Positions 9,455-19,100 of a stretch of 64,000 nucleotides of DNA are shown piece by piece. The DNA is from Robertkochia aurantiaca (GTDB lineage: Bacteria; Bacteroidota; Bacteroidia; Flavobacteriales; Flavobacteriaceae). Numbering within the stretch: the stretch's first letter is position 1; every line of letters starts with the position of its first letter. The stretch spans positions 558,001 through 622,000 of the forward strand of contig NZ_JAINZS010000004.1 in assembly GCF_020166495.1 (NCBI RefSeq), given 5' to 3'. A model generated the notes under the pieces. The model was not told where the DNA came from, searched no databases, and was given only the letters and a program-made list of their open reading frames with translations. The position numbers were made by a program, and so were the translations under genes.

Positions 9455-10183
9455 TCAGAAACCACGCTCGCTTTGGATCTGCTCATAAGCTTTTTGCACT
9501 TCCCTGAATTTTTCCTCTGCACCACGTTTAATTGCTTCATCTGTGGTACGCACTTTATCGGGGTGGTACTTTTTAACCATTTTCCTGTAGGCCTGCTTGA
9601 CCTCTTCTTCAGAAGCCTGCTCATCGATCTCCAATATCTTGTAGGCATTGCCGGTGGCGTCAACGAACATCGCCTTTATGCTTACAAAGTCACGCTGGGC
9701 CACATTGAGATACCCGGCAATTTCCTCGATCTTTTCCGCCTCAGCCTTACTCACAGCGCCATCGGCACGTGCGATATCGAAAAGAAAGTGTAAGAGTTGC
9801 AACCGCACGGCATAACGGGTTCGCTGATTGAGAACCATACAGATGCGGTACGCAGAGATCTCCCTTTTTTTAACCACCTCATTAAAAGTTCTGAAAATGG
9901 CATTGGCTTTCTCCTTTCCGTAATGGGTCAGAAAATAACGTCTTACATAATCCAGCTCAGACTGGCTCACACTGCCATCAGCCTTGATAACAATAGAACA
10001 AAGAGAGATAAGATGCAGTTCGAAATCGGCCGGAGAAACTTCCCGCTCCTGATTACCAAATACCCGGGTAGTGCCTGAGCCATTCATCATATTTTCAAGC
10101 ATACTGCCCAGCAGGAAACCTATAAGGGCCCCGGGCAGCCTGAAAAACATATAGCCGCATAAAGCGACAATCCATTTCCACAT
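9455..10183 (-). CDS. TerB and DnaJ domain co-chaperone (DjlA-like)
   Basis: A 242-residue protein with the layout of membrane co-chaperone DjlA. A glycine-containing hydrophobic N-terminal segment (residues 5-30) probably inserts in the membrane. An all-alpha TerB-like domain spans about residues 50-165, with the repeat-like IKADGSVSQSEL and ARADGAVSKAEA segments typical of TerB. A C-terminal J-domain occupies residues 178-242 with the HPD motif at 207-209, which stimulates DnaK ATPase. It should recruit DnaK to the membrane; its client is unknown. Confidence 0.9.
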   Translation of the reverse strand: MWKWIVALCGYMFFRLPGALIGFLLGSMLENMMNGSGTTRVFGNQEREVSPADFELHLISLCSIVIKADGSVSQSELDYVRRYFLTHYGKEKANAIFRTFNEVVKKREISAYRICMVLNQRTRYAVRLQLLHFLFDIARADGAVSKAEAEKIEEIAGYLNVAQRDFVSIKAMFVDATGNAYKILEIDEQASEEEVKQAYRKMVKKYHPDKVRTTDEAIKRGAEEKFREVQKAYEQIQSERGF

Positions 10184-10388
10184 ACGCAGCTAAAGATTAA
10201 AAGGTCTAAAGGTTGCAAATATAGCCAAAGCGCTATTTACCGGACAACCTTCTGAAATTATGAACTTTCTGATAGGGTTGATTGGAGAGCTGTGCATTAT
10301 TCGAACTGGTCAGGTGTTGGTTTTTACGTATATTTGCGACCAAAATTGTATTACCTAAAATACAGGTTGAACGAAAATAAAAATTGAT

Positions 10389-10799
10389 ATGTATCCGGAA
10401 GAAATAGTAAAACCGATGAAAGAAGACCTGACCTCAGTCGGGTTCAATCAACTGAATACTCCTGAAGAGGTAGACGTAGCCATGGCTCAGAAGGGAACCA
10501 CCCTGGTCGTGGTAAACTCTGTTTGCGGCTGTGCTGCTGCCAATGCCCGTCCTGGAGCCAAGATGAGTCTGCAGAACGCCAGGAGACCTGAAAACCTTTA
10601 CACCGTGTTCGCAGGAGTTGAAAGAGAAGCCACTGATAAGGCCAGAGCTTATATGTTGCCCTTCCCTCCTTCTTCACCCAGCATCGCTTTGTTTAAAGAC
10701 GGCGAACTGGTACACATGCTCGAGAGACATCACATCGAAGGAAGACCGGCAGCAATGATCGCCGACAACCTTATCGATGCCTATAACGAATATTGCTAA
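10389..10799 (+). CDS. BrxA/BrxB family bacilliredoxin
   Basis: A 136-residue thioredoxin-fold protein of the YphP/YqiW (DUF1094) family. The active site is the unusual CGC motif at Cys46-Gly47-Cys48 in VVNSVCGCAAANARPG. In Firmicutes these proteins remove bacillithiol from oxidised proteins. Flavobacteria of this kind are also thought to use bacillithiol-type chemistry, but no bacillithiol genes are in the window. A TATATTTG box at 10329-10336 fits the -7 consensus and would give a leader of about 45 bases; no good -33 box is seen. A strong terminator follows. Confidence 0.95.
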   Translation: MYPEEIVKPMKEDLTSVGFNQLNTPEEVDVAMAQKGTTLVVVNSVCGCAAANARPGAKMSLQNARRPENLYTVFAGVEREATDKARAYMLPFPPSSPSIALFKDGELVHMLERHHIEGRPAAMIADNLIDAYNEYC

Positions 10800-10817
10800 T
10801 ACAGATCTATTATCTGC

Positions 10818-10853
10818 AAAAAAGAACCGCGAATAGCTTCCCGGTTCTTTTTT
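10818..10853 (+). terminator. intrinsic terminator after the bacilliredoxin gene
   Basis: The inverted repeat AAAAAAGAACCG/CGGTTCTTTTTT (10818-10829 with 10842-10853) has a 12-base loop and a following T run. It is 18 bases after the bacilliredoxin stop. Confidence 0.88.
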
Positions 10854-10878
10854 TGTTTATATCCCCTGAGAAATCACT

Positions 10879-11310
10879 ATGCCGAAAACAGACATCTTAT
10901 TTTTGTGTACCGGAAATTACTACCGAAGCCGGTTCGCTGAAATCCTGCTGAATGAAATAGCCAAAGAGGAAAACATTCCTGCAAAAATCTCCTCCCGCGG
11001 TCTGCGTATCTCTGCAAACAACAAGGGAGCCTTATCACCGTATACCACTATCTACATGAGCAAACTGGGAATCGATCTCGGGCCTTACCTGAGAATGCCT
11101 CTTGCTTTTGAACCCGAAAAAATAGACGCTCATACGCGAATCATCGCTCTTGATGAAGAGGAACACCGGCCCATGCTGGAAAAAAACTTCGCACAGATCG
11201 CACCCCGCGTTGAATACTGGAACTTTGTCGATGAGTATATCGTGGGACCGGAAACGGTGCTTCCGGAATTGGAAAAAAAAGTACGTGATCTTGTCATTGA
11301 GCTAAAATAA
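10879..11310 (+). CDS. low-molecular-weight phosphotyrosine phosphatase-like protein
   Basis: A 143-residue protein with the P-loop C-x5-R-S at Cys10-Arg16-Ser17 (LCTGNYYRSRFAE), the signature of the LMW-PTP/arsenate reductase superfamily. It lacks the classical DPY segment. FVDEYI places Asp118 roughly where the general acid should be, so phosphatase activity is possible but not assured. The start is the only sensible ATG. Twenty bases downstream begins an acyltransferase gene on the same strand, followed by an HD hydrolase gene with overlap, so these three form an operon that begins right after the bacilliredoxin terminator. Confidence 0.8.
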   Translation: MPKTDILFLCTGNYYRSRFAEILLNEIAKEENIPAKISSRGLRISANNKGALSPYTTIYMSKLGIDLGPYLRMPLAFEPEKIDAHTRIIALDEEEHRPMLEKNFAQIAPRVEYWNFVDEYIVGPETVLPELEKKVRDLVIELK

Positions 11311-11329
11311 CAGTAATTTCATTCAAGTC

Positions 11330-12079
11330 ATGGCCAAGCTTTTCGCATATCCGCTTACTATTATTTACTACCTGGTCTTCGGACTCACACTGCTTATTTT
11401 TCACCCGATTCAGTGGATCTGTTATAATCTCTTCGGTTACCAGGCACATAAGAAAAGTGTCGATTATCTCAATTTCTGTCTTACAGCCTGTCTTTATATT
11501 CTGGGCCACCGGGTCAGATTTGACTATAAAGCAAAACCGGCAAGGAATATCCCGTCGATCATCGTGGCGAACCATCAAAGTATGAACGACATTCCTCCCA
11601 TAATCTGGCACATGCGAAAGCTGCACCCGAAATTTATCAGCAAAAAAGAACTGGGCAAAGGTATTCCCAGCGTTTCCTATAACCTGCGACACGGAGGCTC
11701 TGTACTGATCGACCGAAAAGACCCCGACCAGGCGATCGCCGAGATTCGCAACATAGCAGCCTATGCAGAGAAGAACAAGCGCGGGGTGGTTATCTTCCCG
11801 GAAGGAACCAGAAGCAGAACAGGGGCTATGAAAAAATTCAGGCGTACCGGAATCAAAACCCTCATTCGAAATATGCCGACGGCACAGATTGTTCCCGTAA
11901 CCGTTAACAATTCGTGGAAAACCCTGAAATACGGCAAATTCCCTATGGGTCTTGGAGCAAAGATTACCTTCACCGTTCACGAACCCCTGCTGGTAAGCAG
12001 TGCCACCCCTAATGAACTGATCGACCTTACAGAAGAAAAAATTGTATCAGCTATTGACCCTAATATCAAGCGTTCATGA
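11330..12079 (+). CDS. 1-acyl-sn-glycerol-3-phosphate acyltransferase (PlsC family)
   Basis: A 249-residue membrane-associated acyltransferase that would convert lysophosphatidic acid to phosphatidic acid or acylate a related lipid. The catalytic H-x4-D is at His82-Asp87 (NHQSMND), and the glycerol-phosphate binding motif FPEGTRS lies near residues 158-164. Two hydrophobic segments occur within the first 60 residues. The last four bases overlap the start of the HD hydrolase gene (ATGA). The family is clear; whether it is the main PlsC or a paralogue for another lipid cannot be told from the sequence. Confidence 0.92.
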   Translation: MAKLFAYPLTIIYYLVFGLTLLIFHPIQWICYNLFGYQAHKKSVDYLNFCLTACLYILGHRVRFDYKAKPARNIPSIIVANHQSMNDIPPIIWHMRKLHPKFISKKELGKGIPSVSYNLRHGGSVLIDRKDPDQAIAEIRNIAAYAEKNKRGVVIFPEGTRSRTGAMKKFRRTGIKTLIRNMPTAQIVPVTVNNSWKTLKYGKFPMGLGAKITFTVHEPLLVSSATPNELIDLTEEKIVSAIDPNIKRS

Positions 12080-12732
12080 GTAATTCAGAGATCATAGAAA
12101 AAACGATAGATTTCGTAAAGGTCACCCTGAAAAATGCCGAGGGAGGGCACGACTGGTTTCATACGGAAAGGGTTTTTAAAAGCGCTCTTTTCATCGCCAA
12201 GGACTATCCGAAGGCAGACCCGCTGGTGGTAGGCCTGGGTGCCTTGCTTCATGACATCGCAGACGCGAAGTTTCATGACGGGAACGAGAATATCGGGCCT
12301 GATAAAGCCCGGGAATTTCTCCAAAGCCTGAAAGTCAGGAAAAGGGTGATCTCTCACGTCGAAAAGATCATTCGAAATATTTCATTCAAGGGAGGAAACT
12401 TTAAGCAGAAGTTCAAATCACTGGAGCTCGATATCATACAGGATGCCGATCGCCTCGATGCCCTGGGCGCTATCGGTATTGCAAGGACCTTTAACTACGG
12501 GGGGTATAAGAACAGACCTTTGTACGATCCCGAGATTCCACCGCAAATGGATATGAGCAAGGAAGAATACAAGAAATCGAAAGCTCCCACCATCAATCAT
12601 TTTTACGAAAAGTTGCTGCTCCTGAAGGACCGGATGAACACTGATACCGGGAAAAAACTGGCCGAAGAACGACACCGGTTCATGGAAGAGTTTTTAGAAC
12701 AGTTCTATGCCGAATGGAACGGGAAACGATAG
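12076..12732 (+). CDS. HD domain phosphohydrolase (YedJ-like)
   Basis: A 218-residue metal-dependent HD-domain protein. The metal ligands are recognisable as His29 (HDWFHTERVF), the His59-Asp60 doublet (LLHDIADAKF) and Asp125 (QDADRLDALG). The arrangement resembles the YedJ group of HD hydrolases, whose substrates are probably nucleotides or phosphate esters. Specificity cannot be read from the sequence. The gene overlaps the acyltransferase gene by four bases and is the last of the three-gene operon. The opposite-strand DUF4269 gene ends one base after its stop. Confidence 0.88.
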   Translation: MSNSEIIEKTIDFVKVTLKNAEGGHDWFHTERVFKSALFIAKDYPKADPLVVGLGALLHDIADAKFHDGNENIGPDKAREFLQSLKVRKRVISHVEKIIRNISFKGGNFKQKFKSLELDIIQDADRLDALGAIGIARTFNYGGYKNRPLYDPEIPPQMDMSKEEYKKSKAPTINHFYEKLLLLKDRMNTDTGKKLAEERHRFMEEFLEQFYAEWNGKR

Positions 12733-12733
12733 T

Positions 12734-13270
12734 CTAGTCCGGATTGATCCTCAACAGTGCCTGATAAGGATCGCCTGTCAGTCCCAACTCCCTGGCAAAG
12801 GCTTCCTCTGTTGACAGCCCCTGTAACTTCAATTCCATTATCTTTTCACGGAACCTCCAATCATGCTTACGAAGCAACACCTCTTCTGCGAGCATATGCA
12901 GATAGGCCGTCTGTTGCTCCACCTTTTTGTGCTGCCCAAAAATTTCCATTTCCATACCGTGATATTCGAAACGAATAATGGTCGCAAGCAAGCCCTCTTT
13001 AAATCGCTGTTTAAGCCGGAATTTACTCAGCACCCCGTAACGGGTTACGACATGCTTCCTGAAAGACACATGATCTCTAACCTCACAGAGTATATCAAGG
13101 TCGCTAAGCGAAGTGATCAAACCTAAGGGGTAAGTTCCGGCTACTGTTGCCTGAAACGGCTTCAGATATGAAAGAAGGCCCAGCTCCCTTAGAAGAAGCC
13201 AGGCCTTTTTTTGTTGTTTACATCCATCTGCCAGCCAACGCATTCTATCGGTCGGTTCGCTCTGCCACAT
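12734..13270 (-). CDS. DUF4269 family nucleotidyltransferase-like protein
   Basis: A 178-residue protein with the pattern VAGTYPLGL...SDLDILCEV (about residues 43-63), resembling the G-S/T and D-x-D site of the nucleotidyltransferase fold. The family DUF4269 is found in Bacteroidota and Firmicutes and has no established function. It begins five bases after the stop of the enoyl-CoA hydratase gene on the same strand, so it is co-transcribed with it. A start nine codons later (MRWLADG) is also possible. Activity is unproven. Confidence 0.85.
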   Translation of the reverse strand: MWQSEPTDRMRWLADGCKQQKKAWLLLRELGLLSYLKPFQATVAGTYPLGLITSLSDLDILCEVRDHVSFRKHVVTRYGVLSKFRLKQRFKEGLLATIIRFEYHGMEMEIFGQHKKVEQQTAYLHMLAEEVLLRKHDWRFREKIMELKLQGLSTEEAFARELGLTGDPYQALLRINPD

Positions 13271-13275
13271 GGAAT

Positions 13276-14052
13276 TTATTTTCCGGTGAATTCGGGCTTT
13301 CTTTTTTGAAGAAAGGCCGTAGTTCCTTCCTTGAAATCTTCGGTGCCAAAACTGGCTCCGAAATTTTCGATCTCCTTTTCATAGCCTTTCTTTCCAAAGC
13401 CTGCATTGACGGCGTCAATAGCTGAAGCGATGGCTTTTGGCGAATTTTTAATGATCTTAGATGCGATCTCCTTACATAGAGGTATCAATTGTTCCTGTGC
13501 CACCATATGATTGATCAGTCCGCTCAAATGTGCCTGTTCGGTACCGATCATTCCGCCTGTCATGATCATTTCCATGGCGCGGCCCTTTCCAACCAGCTGT
13601 GGTAAGCGCTGAGTACCTCCATAGCCGGGTATCACACCCAACGACACTTCAGGCAATCCCATTCTGGCATTATCGCTGGCCACTCTGAAATGACAGGCCA
13701 TGGCCAGTTCAAGGCCTCCGCCGAGCGCGAATCCATTGATGGCCGCAATAACAGGCGTGCTTAAATTCTCTATAAAATCAAACAAAAGCCGCTGGCCTTT
13801 GGCTGCCAACTGCTTTCCTTCTGCTGCTGAAAAATCTGAAAACTCGGCGATATCAGCTCCTGCTACAAAAGCTTTGGTACCCGATCCGGTAATAATGATG
13901 GCGCGTACCTGCTCATCCTGATCCAGGCTTTTCAACGCCTCGTGAAGCTCTTCAATGGTTTTTCGATTGAGCGCATTGAGCTTATCGGGACGATTCACCG
14001 TTACTACGCTGATATGATCTTCGGTATCTACAATAATATTCTGATAATCCAT
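13276..14052 (-). CDS. enoyl-CoA hydratase/isomerase family protein
   Basis: A 258-residue crotonase-fold enzyme. The oxyanion-hole segments are AFVAGADIAEF (from residue 61) and NGFALGGGLELAMAC (106-120). Both catalytic glutamates of true hydratases are present, Glu115 and Glu135, spaced 20 residues apart as in the rat enzyme. It most likely hydrates short-chain enoyl-CoA such as crotonyl-CoA in beta-oxidation or butyrate metabolism. The histidine kinase gene is 22 bases upstream and DUF4269 5 bases downstream on the same strand, an operon whose members have no obvious common task. Confidence 0.94.
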   Translation of the reverse strand: MDYQNIIVDTEDHISVVTVNRPDKLNALNRKTIEELHEALKSLDQDEQVRAIIITGSGTKAFVAGADIAEFSDFSAAEGKQLAAKGQRLLFDFIENLSTPVIAAINGFALGGGLELAMACHFRVASDNARMGLPEVSLGVIPGYGGTQRLPQLVGKGRAMEMIMTGGMIGTEQAHLSGLINHMVAQEQLIPLCKEIASKIIKNSPKAIASAIDAVNAGFGKKGYEKEIENFGASFGTEDFKEGTTAFLQKRKPEFTGK

Positions 14053-14074
14053 ATGCGATATTTATAGTTGCTGA

Positions 14075-15535
14075 TTATGATTCGTTTTCACAGCGCGGGA
14101 AATTTACGGTAAAGACCGAACCCTTACCCTCGACAGTTGTAAAAGTAATGGTTCCCTTATAGGTCTCCACGATGTTCTTCACCATACCCAGGCCAAGGCC
14201 CATCCCGCTGCTCTTCGTGGTAAATTTGGGTTCAAATATCTTTTGCCGGTTGATTTCACTGATTCCATGTCCGTTATCAGCCACCGATATCAATACCCGG
14301 TCAGATTCTCCATAAACGTTTACCACAACTTTCGGCTCCCGGTCTTCGGGTATTGCCTGAACGGCATTTTTTACCAGGTTAGTCACCACCCTGATGAGCT
14401 GCGTGCGGTCAAGTTTGGCGATCAGTGGTTTTTCCGGAGGAATGTACTTGATATAATCTTCATTGAAGATATCAAGCGCCAGTTCTGTGACCATGCCCAC
14501 ATCAAGCGTTTCATTTTGTTGGGCAGGCATCTCTGCAAAGTTACTAAATGCTGAGGCAATACTGCTAAGCGTATCGATTTGTTGGATCATGGTATTGGCG
14601 AACTGATCGATATGATCACCAGCCTTAGGATCTTCAGGGTTGAATTTACGCTGGAAGCTTTGCAAGCTTAAACGCATTGGGGTAAGCGGGTTCTTGATCT
14701 CATGCGCCACCTGTTTGGCCATTTCGCGCCATGCCTGCTCCCTTTCGCTCTTGGCCAGTAACGCGGCACTCTCCTCCAGATCATCGATCATGGCATTATA
14801 GGCATTGACCAAAGCTCCTATCTCTTCGCTGGGGTGTTCCAGATATATCTTTTCATTCCTTTTTGTAAGCCGGGTCTGATCCAGTTTCCTGCTGATCGCC
14901 TTCAGGGATCGGGTGATATAGGTCGAGATCAGATAGGCCAGCACCAGGGCTATGATCAATATAATAAGATATACCCCACCCAGGCGCCAGAGGAACTCGC
15001 GCAGTTCATAATTACTCAGGGAATCGTCTTCAAAATAGGGAATATTGAGAATTCCGATCGGTTTAAAGCGCTGGTCGAGTATGAAGGTGTAAGATGACTG
15101 ATAGCGGTTACCGGCCGCGATCTTCTTCTGAACATACCGCTTGTCCTGACTGGAATTGAGCTTCTGTAAGATCTCTTCAGGAATATCGGCCACCACTGCC
15201 TCGTTCTGCAGGAAGGGCCGGGAACTTTTGATAAGTTTCCCATCGAGGTCAAAAATATTGAAGCTCAGACTCTGAACATCGGCGATCTCATAGATCAGGT
15301 CTTTAAAAATATACTGAAGGTTCTCGGTCGTTACTTCGTAAGTGGTGTTACGCAGTATATAGTCGATCTGATTCTTGATCTGCCGTTCCTTTCGTTCCAG
15401 ACGCTCACGGTGGTAGTCAACGGCCTGCTCCTTATACTGGTAAATAGTCACCCCGGCTATAAGCACCGAAGCGATGACCACCAACAGGATCATGGTAATG
15501 AATATACGCGATCGTAAGGATAGCTTTCTGTACAC
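14075..15535 (-). CDS. sensor histidine kinase with HAMP domain (NtrY-like)
   Basis: A 486-residue membrane sensor kinase with a first membrane helix at about residues 11-31 and a periplasmic sensing loop of about 150 residues. A second helix lies at about 187-207, with HAMP at 208-258. A short HisKA has the phospho-acceptor His278 in VAHEIKNPLTPMRLS, a sequence typical of NtrY-type kinases. The HATPase_c domain shows N-box VTNLVKNAVQAI, G1 VADNGHGIS and G2 SSGMGLGLGMV. No response regulator gene is adjacent, so it is an orphan here. The start is GTG at 15535; a stop codon follows two codons further upstream, and no in-frame ATG precedes the first membrane helix. Confidence 0.93.
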   Translation of the reverse strand: MYRKLSLRSRIFITMILLVVIASVLIAGVTIYQYKEQAVDYHRERLERKERQIKNQIDYILRNTTYEVTTENLQYIFKDLIYEIADVQSLSFNIFDLDGKLIKSSRPFLQNEAVVADIPEEILQKLNSSQDKRYVQKKIAAGNRYQSSYTFILDQRFKPIGILNIPYFEDDSLSNYELREFLWRLGGVYLIILIIALVLAYLISTYITRSLKAISRKLDQTRLTKRNEKIYLEHPSEEIGALVNAYNAMIDDLEESAALLAKSEREQAWREMAKQVAHEIKNPLTPMRLSLQSFQRKFNPEDPKAGDHIDQFANTMIQQIDTLSSIASAFSNFAEMPAQQNETLDVGMVTELALDIFNEDYIKYIPPEKPLIAKLDRTQLIRVVTNLVKNAVQAIPEDREPKVVVNVYGESDRVLISVADNGHGISEINRQKIFEPKFTTKSSGMGLGLGMVKNIVETYKGTITFTTVEGKGSVFTVNFPRCENES

Positions 15536-15591
15536 CGTGGTTTATTTTTTGTCAATCGCCCGCAAGAACCAAGCCAAAGACCGTTATTTTA

Positions 15592-16143
15592 TCAGGCCTC
15601 AGGATTCTTATCCCGGATCTTTTTATACAACCGAATTCCCAGCATCAGGAATACCAGTAATCCCAGTAATCCGAAAAGACCGAACATCCAGTCGATGGCA
15701 CTCTTCAGAATGACCAGAAAGACCACGGCAAAAAGAATGATGGTCGCCCCTTCATTCCAGATTCGCATAAACGAAGAAGAGTAACGGTATTTATCCTGTT
15801 GCAGTTCCCTGAACATCAGGTGGCATTTCCAGTGGTATGCGAAGAGCAACAGCACGAAAAACAACTTCACATGCATCCAGCCCTGTTGCAACCATCCCGG
15901 AGAGATCCATAACAACAACACAGCCGTAAGGGTTGTAAGTACTGCAGAGGGCCATGTGATAATAAACCAAAGACGCCTGGTCATCAGCTTTAGCTGTTCG
16001 GTCAGGATTTCACGATCGGGCTGCGGTTTTTCACTGGCCTCGATCTGATAGATGAACAACCTGGGGATATAAAACAACCCGGCGAACCAGGTTGTTACAA
16101 ATATCAGATGCAGTGCCTTTATGTAATTATAATATTCAATCAT
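15592..16143 (-). CDS. hemJ: CopD/HemJ family protein, probable protoporphyrinogen IX oxidase
   Basis: A 183-residue membrane protein with four or five helices and the features of HemJ: an early His12 in KALHLIFVTTWFAGLFYIPRLF, Lys93 in the WMHVKLFF helix and His104. HemJ oxidises protoporphyrinogen IX in bacteria that lack HemG and HemY. The presence in this window of hemA-F, hemB and hemH supports the assignment. A strict CopD copper role is the alternative but there is no copper gene nearby. Its start codon overlaps the stop of the propeller gene upstream by one base (TAATG), suggesting coupling. Confidence 0.8.
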   Translation of the reverse strand: MIEYYNYIKALHLIFVTTWFAGLFYIPRLFIYQIEASEKPQPDREILTEQLKLMTRRLWFIITWPSAVLTTLTAVLLLWISPGWLQQGWMHVKLFFVLLLFAYHWKCHLMFRELQQDKYRYSSSFMRIWNEGATIILFAVVFLVILKSAIDWMFGLFGLLGLLVFLMLGIRLYKKIRDKNPEA

Positions 16144-19100
16144 TATTCACCTACAAACAGGTAGTTGAGATTCTTTTGATTAAAGGCCTCGTTGAACCTG
16201 GCAACTTCTTCATCGAGCACCGAATTCAACTGATTCAATTCTTCTTCGATCTCGGTGGTGAGCTGGTTCTTAACCGCTATATCCTGTTCGGTGGGAGCAA
16301 AGTCTCCAAGGGTCACCAAACTGTTCAGATGCGCAAGCTTGTTGGTAAGCCTGATCGGAAAGTTCAACGGATCCTGTCGGCTACGGTTCTGGGTCTGGTA
16401 AAGAGCTTCTTCAACCTCGGTCAGTTTTTCCTCCATGGCTTTTGCCTGTTCGACCAGGTCAGAAACCGAATCATTCCCGGCATATTGAGTCGAAAATGCC
16501 TTTAACTGATCTTTTACCTTTCTGATCCTTTTGATCGCTTTATGCGCCTCATCAACGGTCTCATTCACGTCTGCCACAAAATCGAACTGTTGCTGCATTT
16601 CTTCAACGGTAGACTCTGCACGGGGATCAGGTACGATGGTGAAATCCTGTGACTGGTCATTGCCATTCACATTCAGTCTCACCTCATAGGTTCCCGGAAC
16701 TGCCTTAGCTCCCTCCAGACTCGCCCACCAGAGAATCATTCCTTCAAAGTCGGTGGCGCCATCATAACGCGTATCCCACACAAAGGTATTACCCCCTTTG
16801 ACAAGGTCAGGCAGTTTGTTCTCTTTGCTGTGATTCGAATACGACTTGATCGTATCACCTGCCTTATCCAGATAGGTCAGGGCTATGGTATCGTTTTCCT
16901 TATCAAACTCCTTCAGATAAAAATGAGTGATCACTCCGTTAGGGTGATTGGTACCGGCCGAATTCGACTTGATACCTCCACGGCCGCCCATTCGGTAGGT
17001 ATCGGCCGGTTTAAACAAAATGGCATCCTTTTCCCGGCTGCTATCATCGAGCTGATGCAAAACACCCAGGTCATCGATGATCCAAAGGCTGCGCCCCTGA
17101 GTCGCCACGATCAGGTCATTGTCTTTTATGGCCAGGTCAGTAACAGGAACAACAGGAAGGTTCAGCTGGAAGGGTTTCCAATTCTTACCATCGTCGAATG
17201 AGATATACATTCCTGTCTCGGTACCGGCATAAAGCAAGCCCTCACGATTCGGATCGGCTCTCAGAACGCGGGTAAAATGCTCTTCGGCTATCCCGTTGGT
17301 GATCTTTTCCCAACTCTTTCCATAGTTGGTCGTTTTATACAGGTAGGGTGAGAAGTCGCCTTCTTTATACAGGGTTCCGGCCACATAACAAGTACCCTCA
17401 TCGAAAGGCGATGGCTCAATGCTGTTGATCATAAGCCATTTGGGTGCATCTTTCGGAGTGACATCTCCCCAGTTTTGTCCGCCATCCTGAGAGATATGTA
17501 CCAGACCATCGTCGCTACCCACCCACAGCAGTCCTTCTTTCAGCGGACTTTCGTTGGCGGCAAAAATGGTACAGTAATATTCCACCCCGGTATTATCCTG
17601 GGTGATCGGTCCTCCTGAAGATTTCAGCTTTTCAGGATCGTTACGCGTAAGATCCGGACTGATCACTTCCCAGCTTTGGCCTTCGTTCTCACTTACATGA
17701 ACGTGGTTCGAAAAAGTATAAAGCCTGTCAGGATTGTGTTTGCTGAAAAGAATGGGGAAGTTCCACTGGAAGCGGTATTTCATCCCTTCAGCCCCGTAAC
17801 CCATCGGGTTATCAGGCCATACATTGACGGCACGCACCGTATTTTTTTCGTGATTCACACGGGTAAGGAAACCGCCATAACTTCCTCCGTAAACGACATC
17901 GTTATTCTCGGGATCAACGGCTATATGAGCAGACTCCCCTCCTGCTGTAGGCTCCCAGTCGTCTTCAGAAATAAATCTGCCATCGGTACGGTGCTGTATT
18001 CTTACCGTCGAATTATCCTGTTGTGCTGCATAGATGCGGTAAGGAAAGTGATTGTCGGTGGTTACCCGGTAGAACTGAGCGGTCGGCTGATTGTGATAAG
18101 TACTCCAGGTGGCACCCCCGTCATAACTTACCTGTGCCCCTCCGTCATCTCCAATGATCATGCGTTGCGGGTCTTCAGGTGCAATCCAAAGATCGTGGTG
18201 ATCTCCGTGTGGTGCATTGTTGCTGCTGAAGGTTCTTCCGCCATCTTCAGATTTGTGGTATGAAACATTTACCACATATACGATATCTTCGTCCTGCGTA
18301 TCAGCATAAATACGGCTGTAATACCAGGCCCGTTGTCTCAGGTTGCGGTCATCATTAATATGGGACCAGGTTTTTCCTCCATCATCAGAGCGGTAAACAC
18401 CCCCTTCTTCCTTATTTTCTACAATGGCCCAGACCCTGTCTGAATTCACCGGAGATACGGTTACCCCAATGATTCCAAGAGTGCCTTTGGCAAAACCTTC
18501 GTTTTTAGAGATCTCAGTCCAGGTCTCCCCGTTATCAGTACTCTTCCATAGTGCAGACCCTTCGCCTCCACTGCTCAGGCTGTAAGGTGTACGCTGCACT
18601 CTCCAGGTAGACGCATATAATACTCGGGGGTTGTTGGGGTCCATTTGCAGATCGACCACCCCGGCCTGGTCGTTCACGAACAGCTTTTTGGTCCAGGTAT
18701 TACCACCATCGGTACTTTTATAAATACCCCTGTCTTCAGTTCCTTTATAGATGTTTCCCATCACCCCGGCAAATACGATATCGGGATTGTCCGGGTGTAT
18801 AACGATACGCGGGATATGACGGCTGGAAGTAAGTCCTTTCTGTTCCCAGGTTTTTCCGCCATCGACAGTTTTCCAGATCCCGTACCCTGAAGAAACATTT
18901 CCTCTCACGGTCTTTTCTCCGCCGCCTACATAGATCACATTATGATCACTGGGAGCCACTTTTACTGCTCCGATACTTCCTCCGAAAAATCCGTCGGAGA
19001 TATTTTCCCACGAACGGCCACCATTTTCAGTTTTCCATACACCTCCGCCGGCGGCACCGAAATAAAACAGATTAGGCTCTCCCGGCACGCCGGTAACTGC

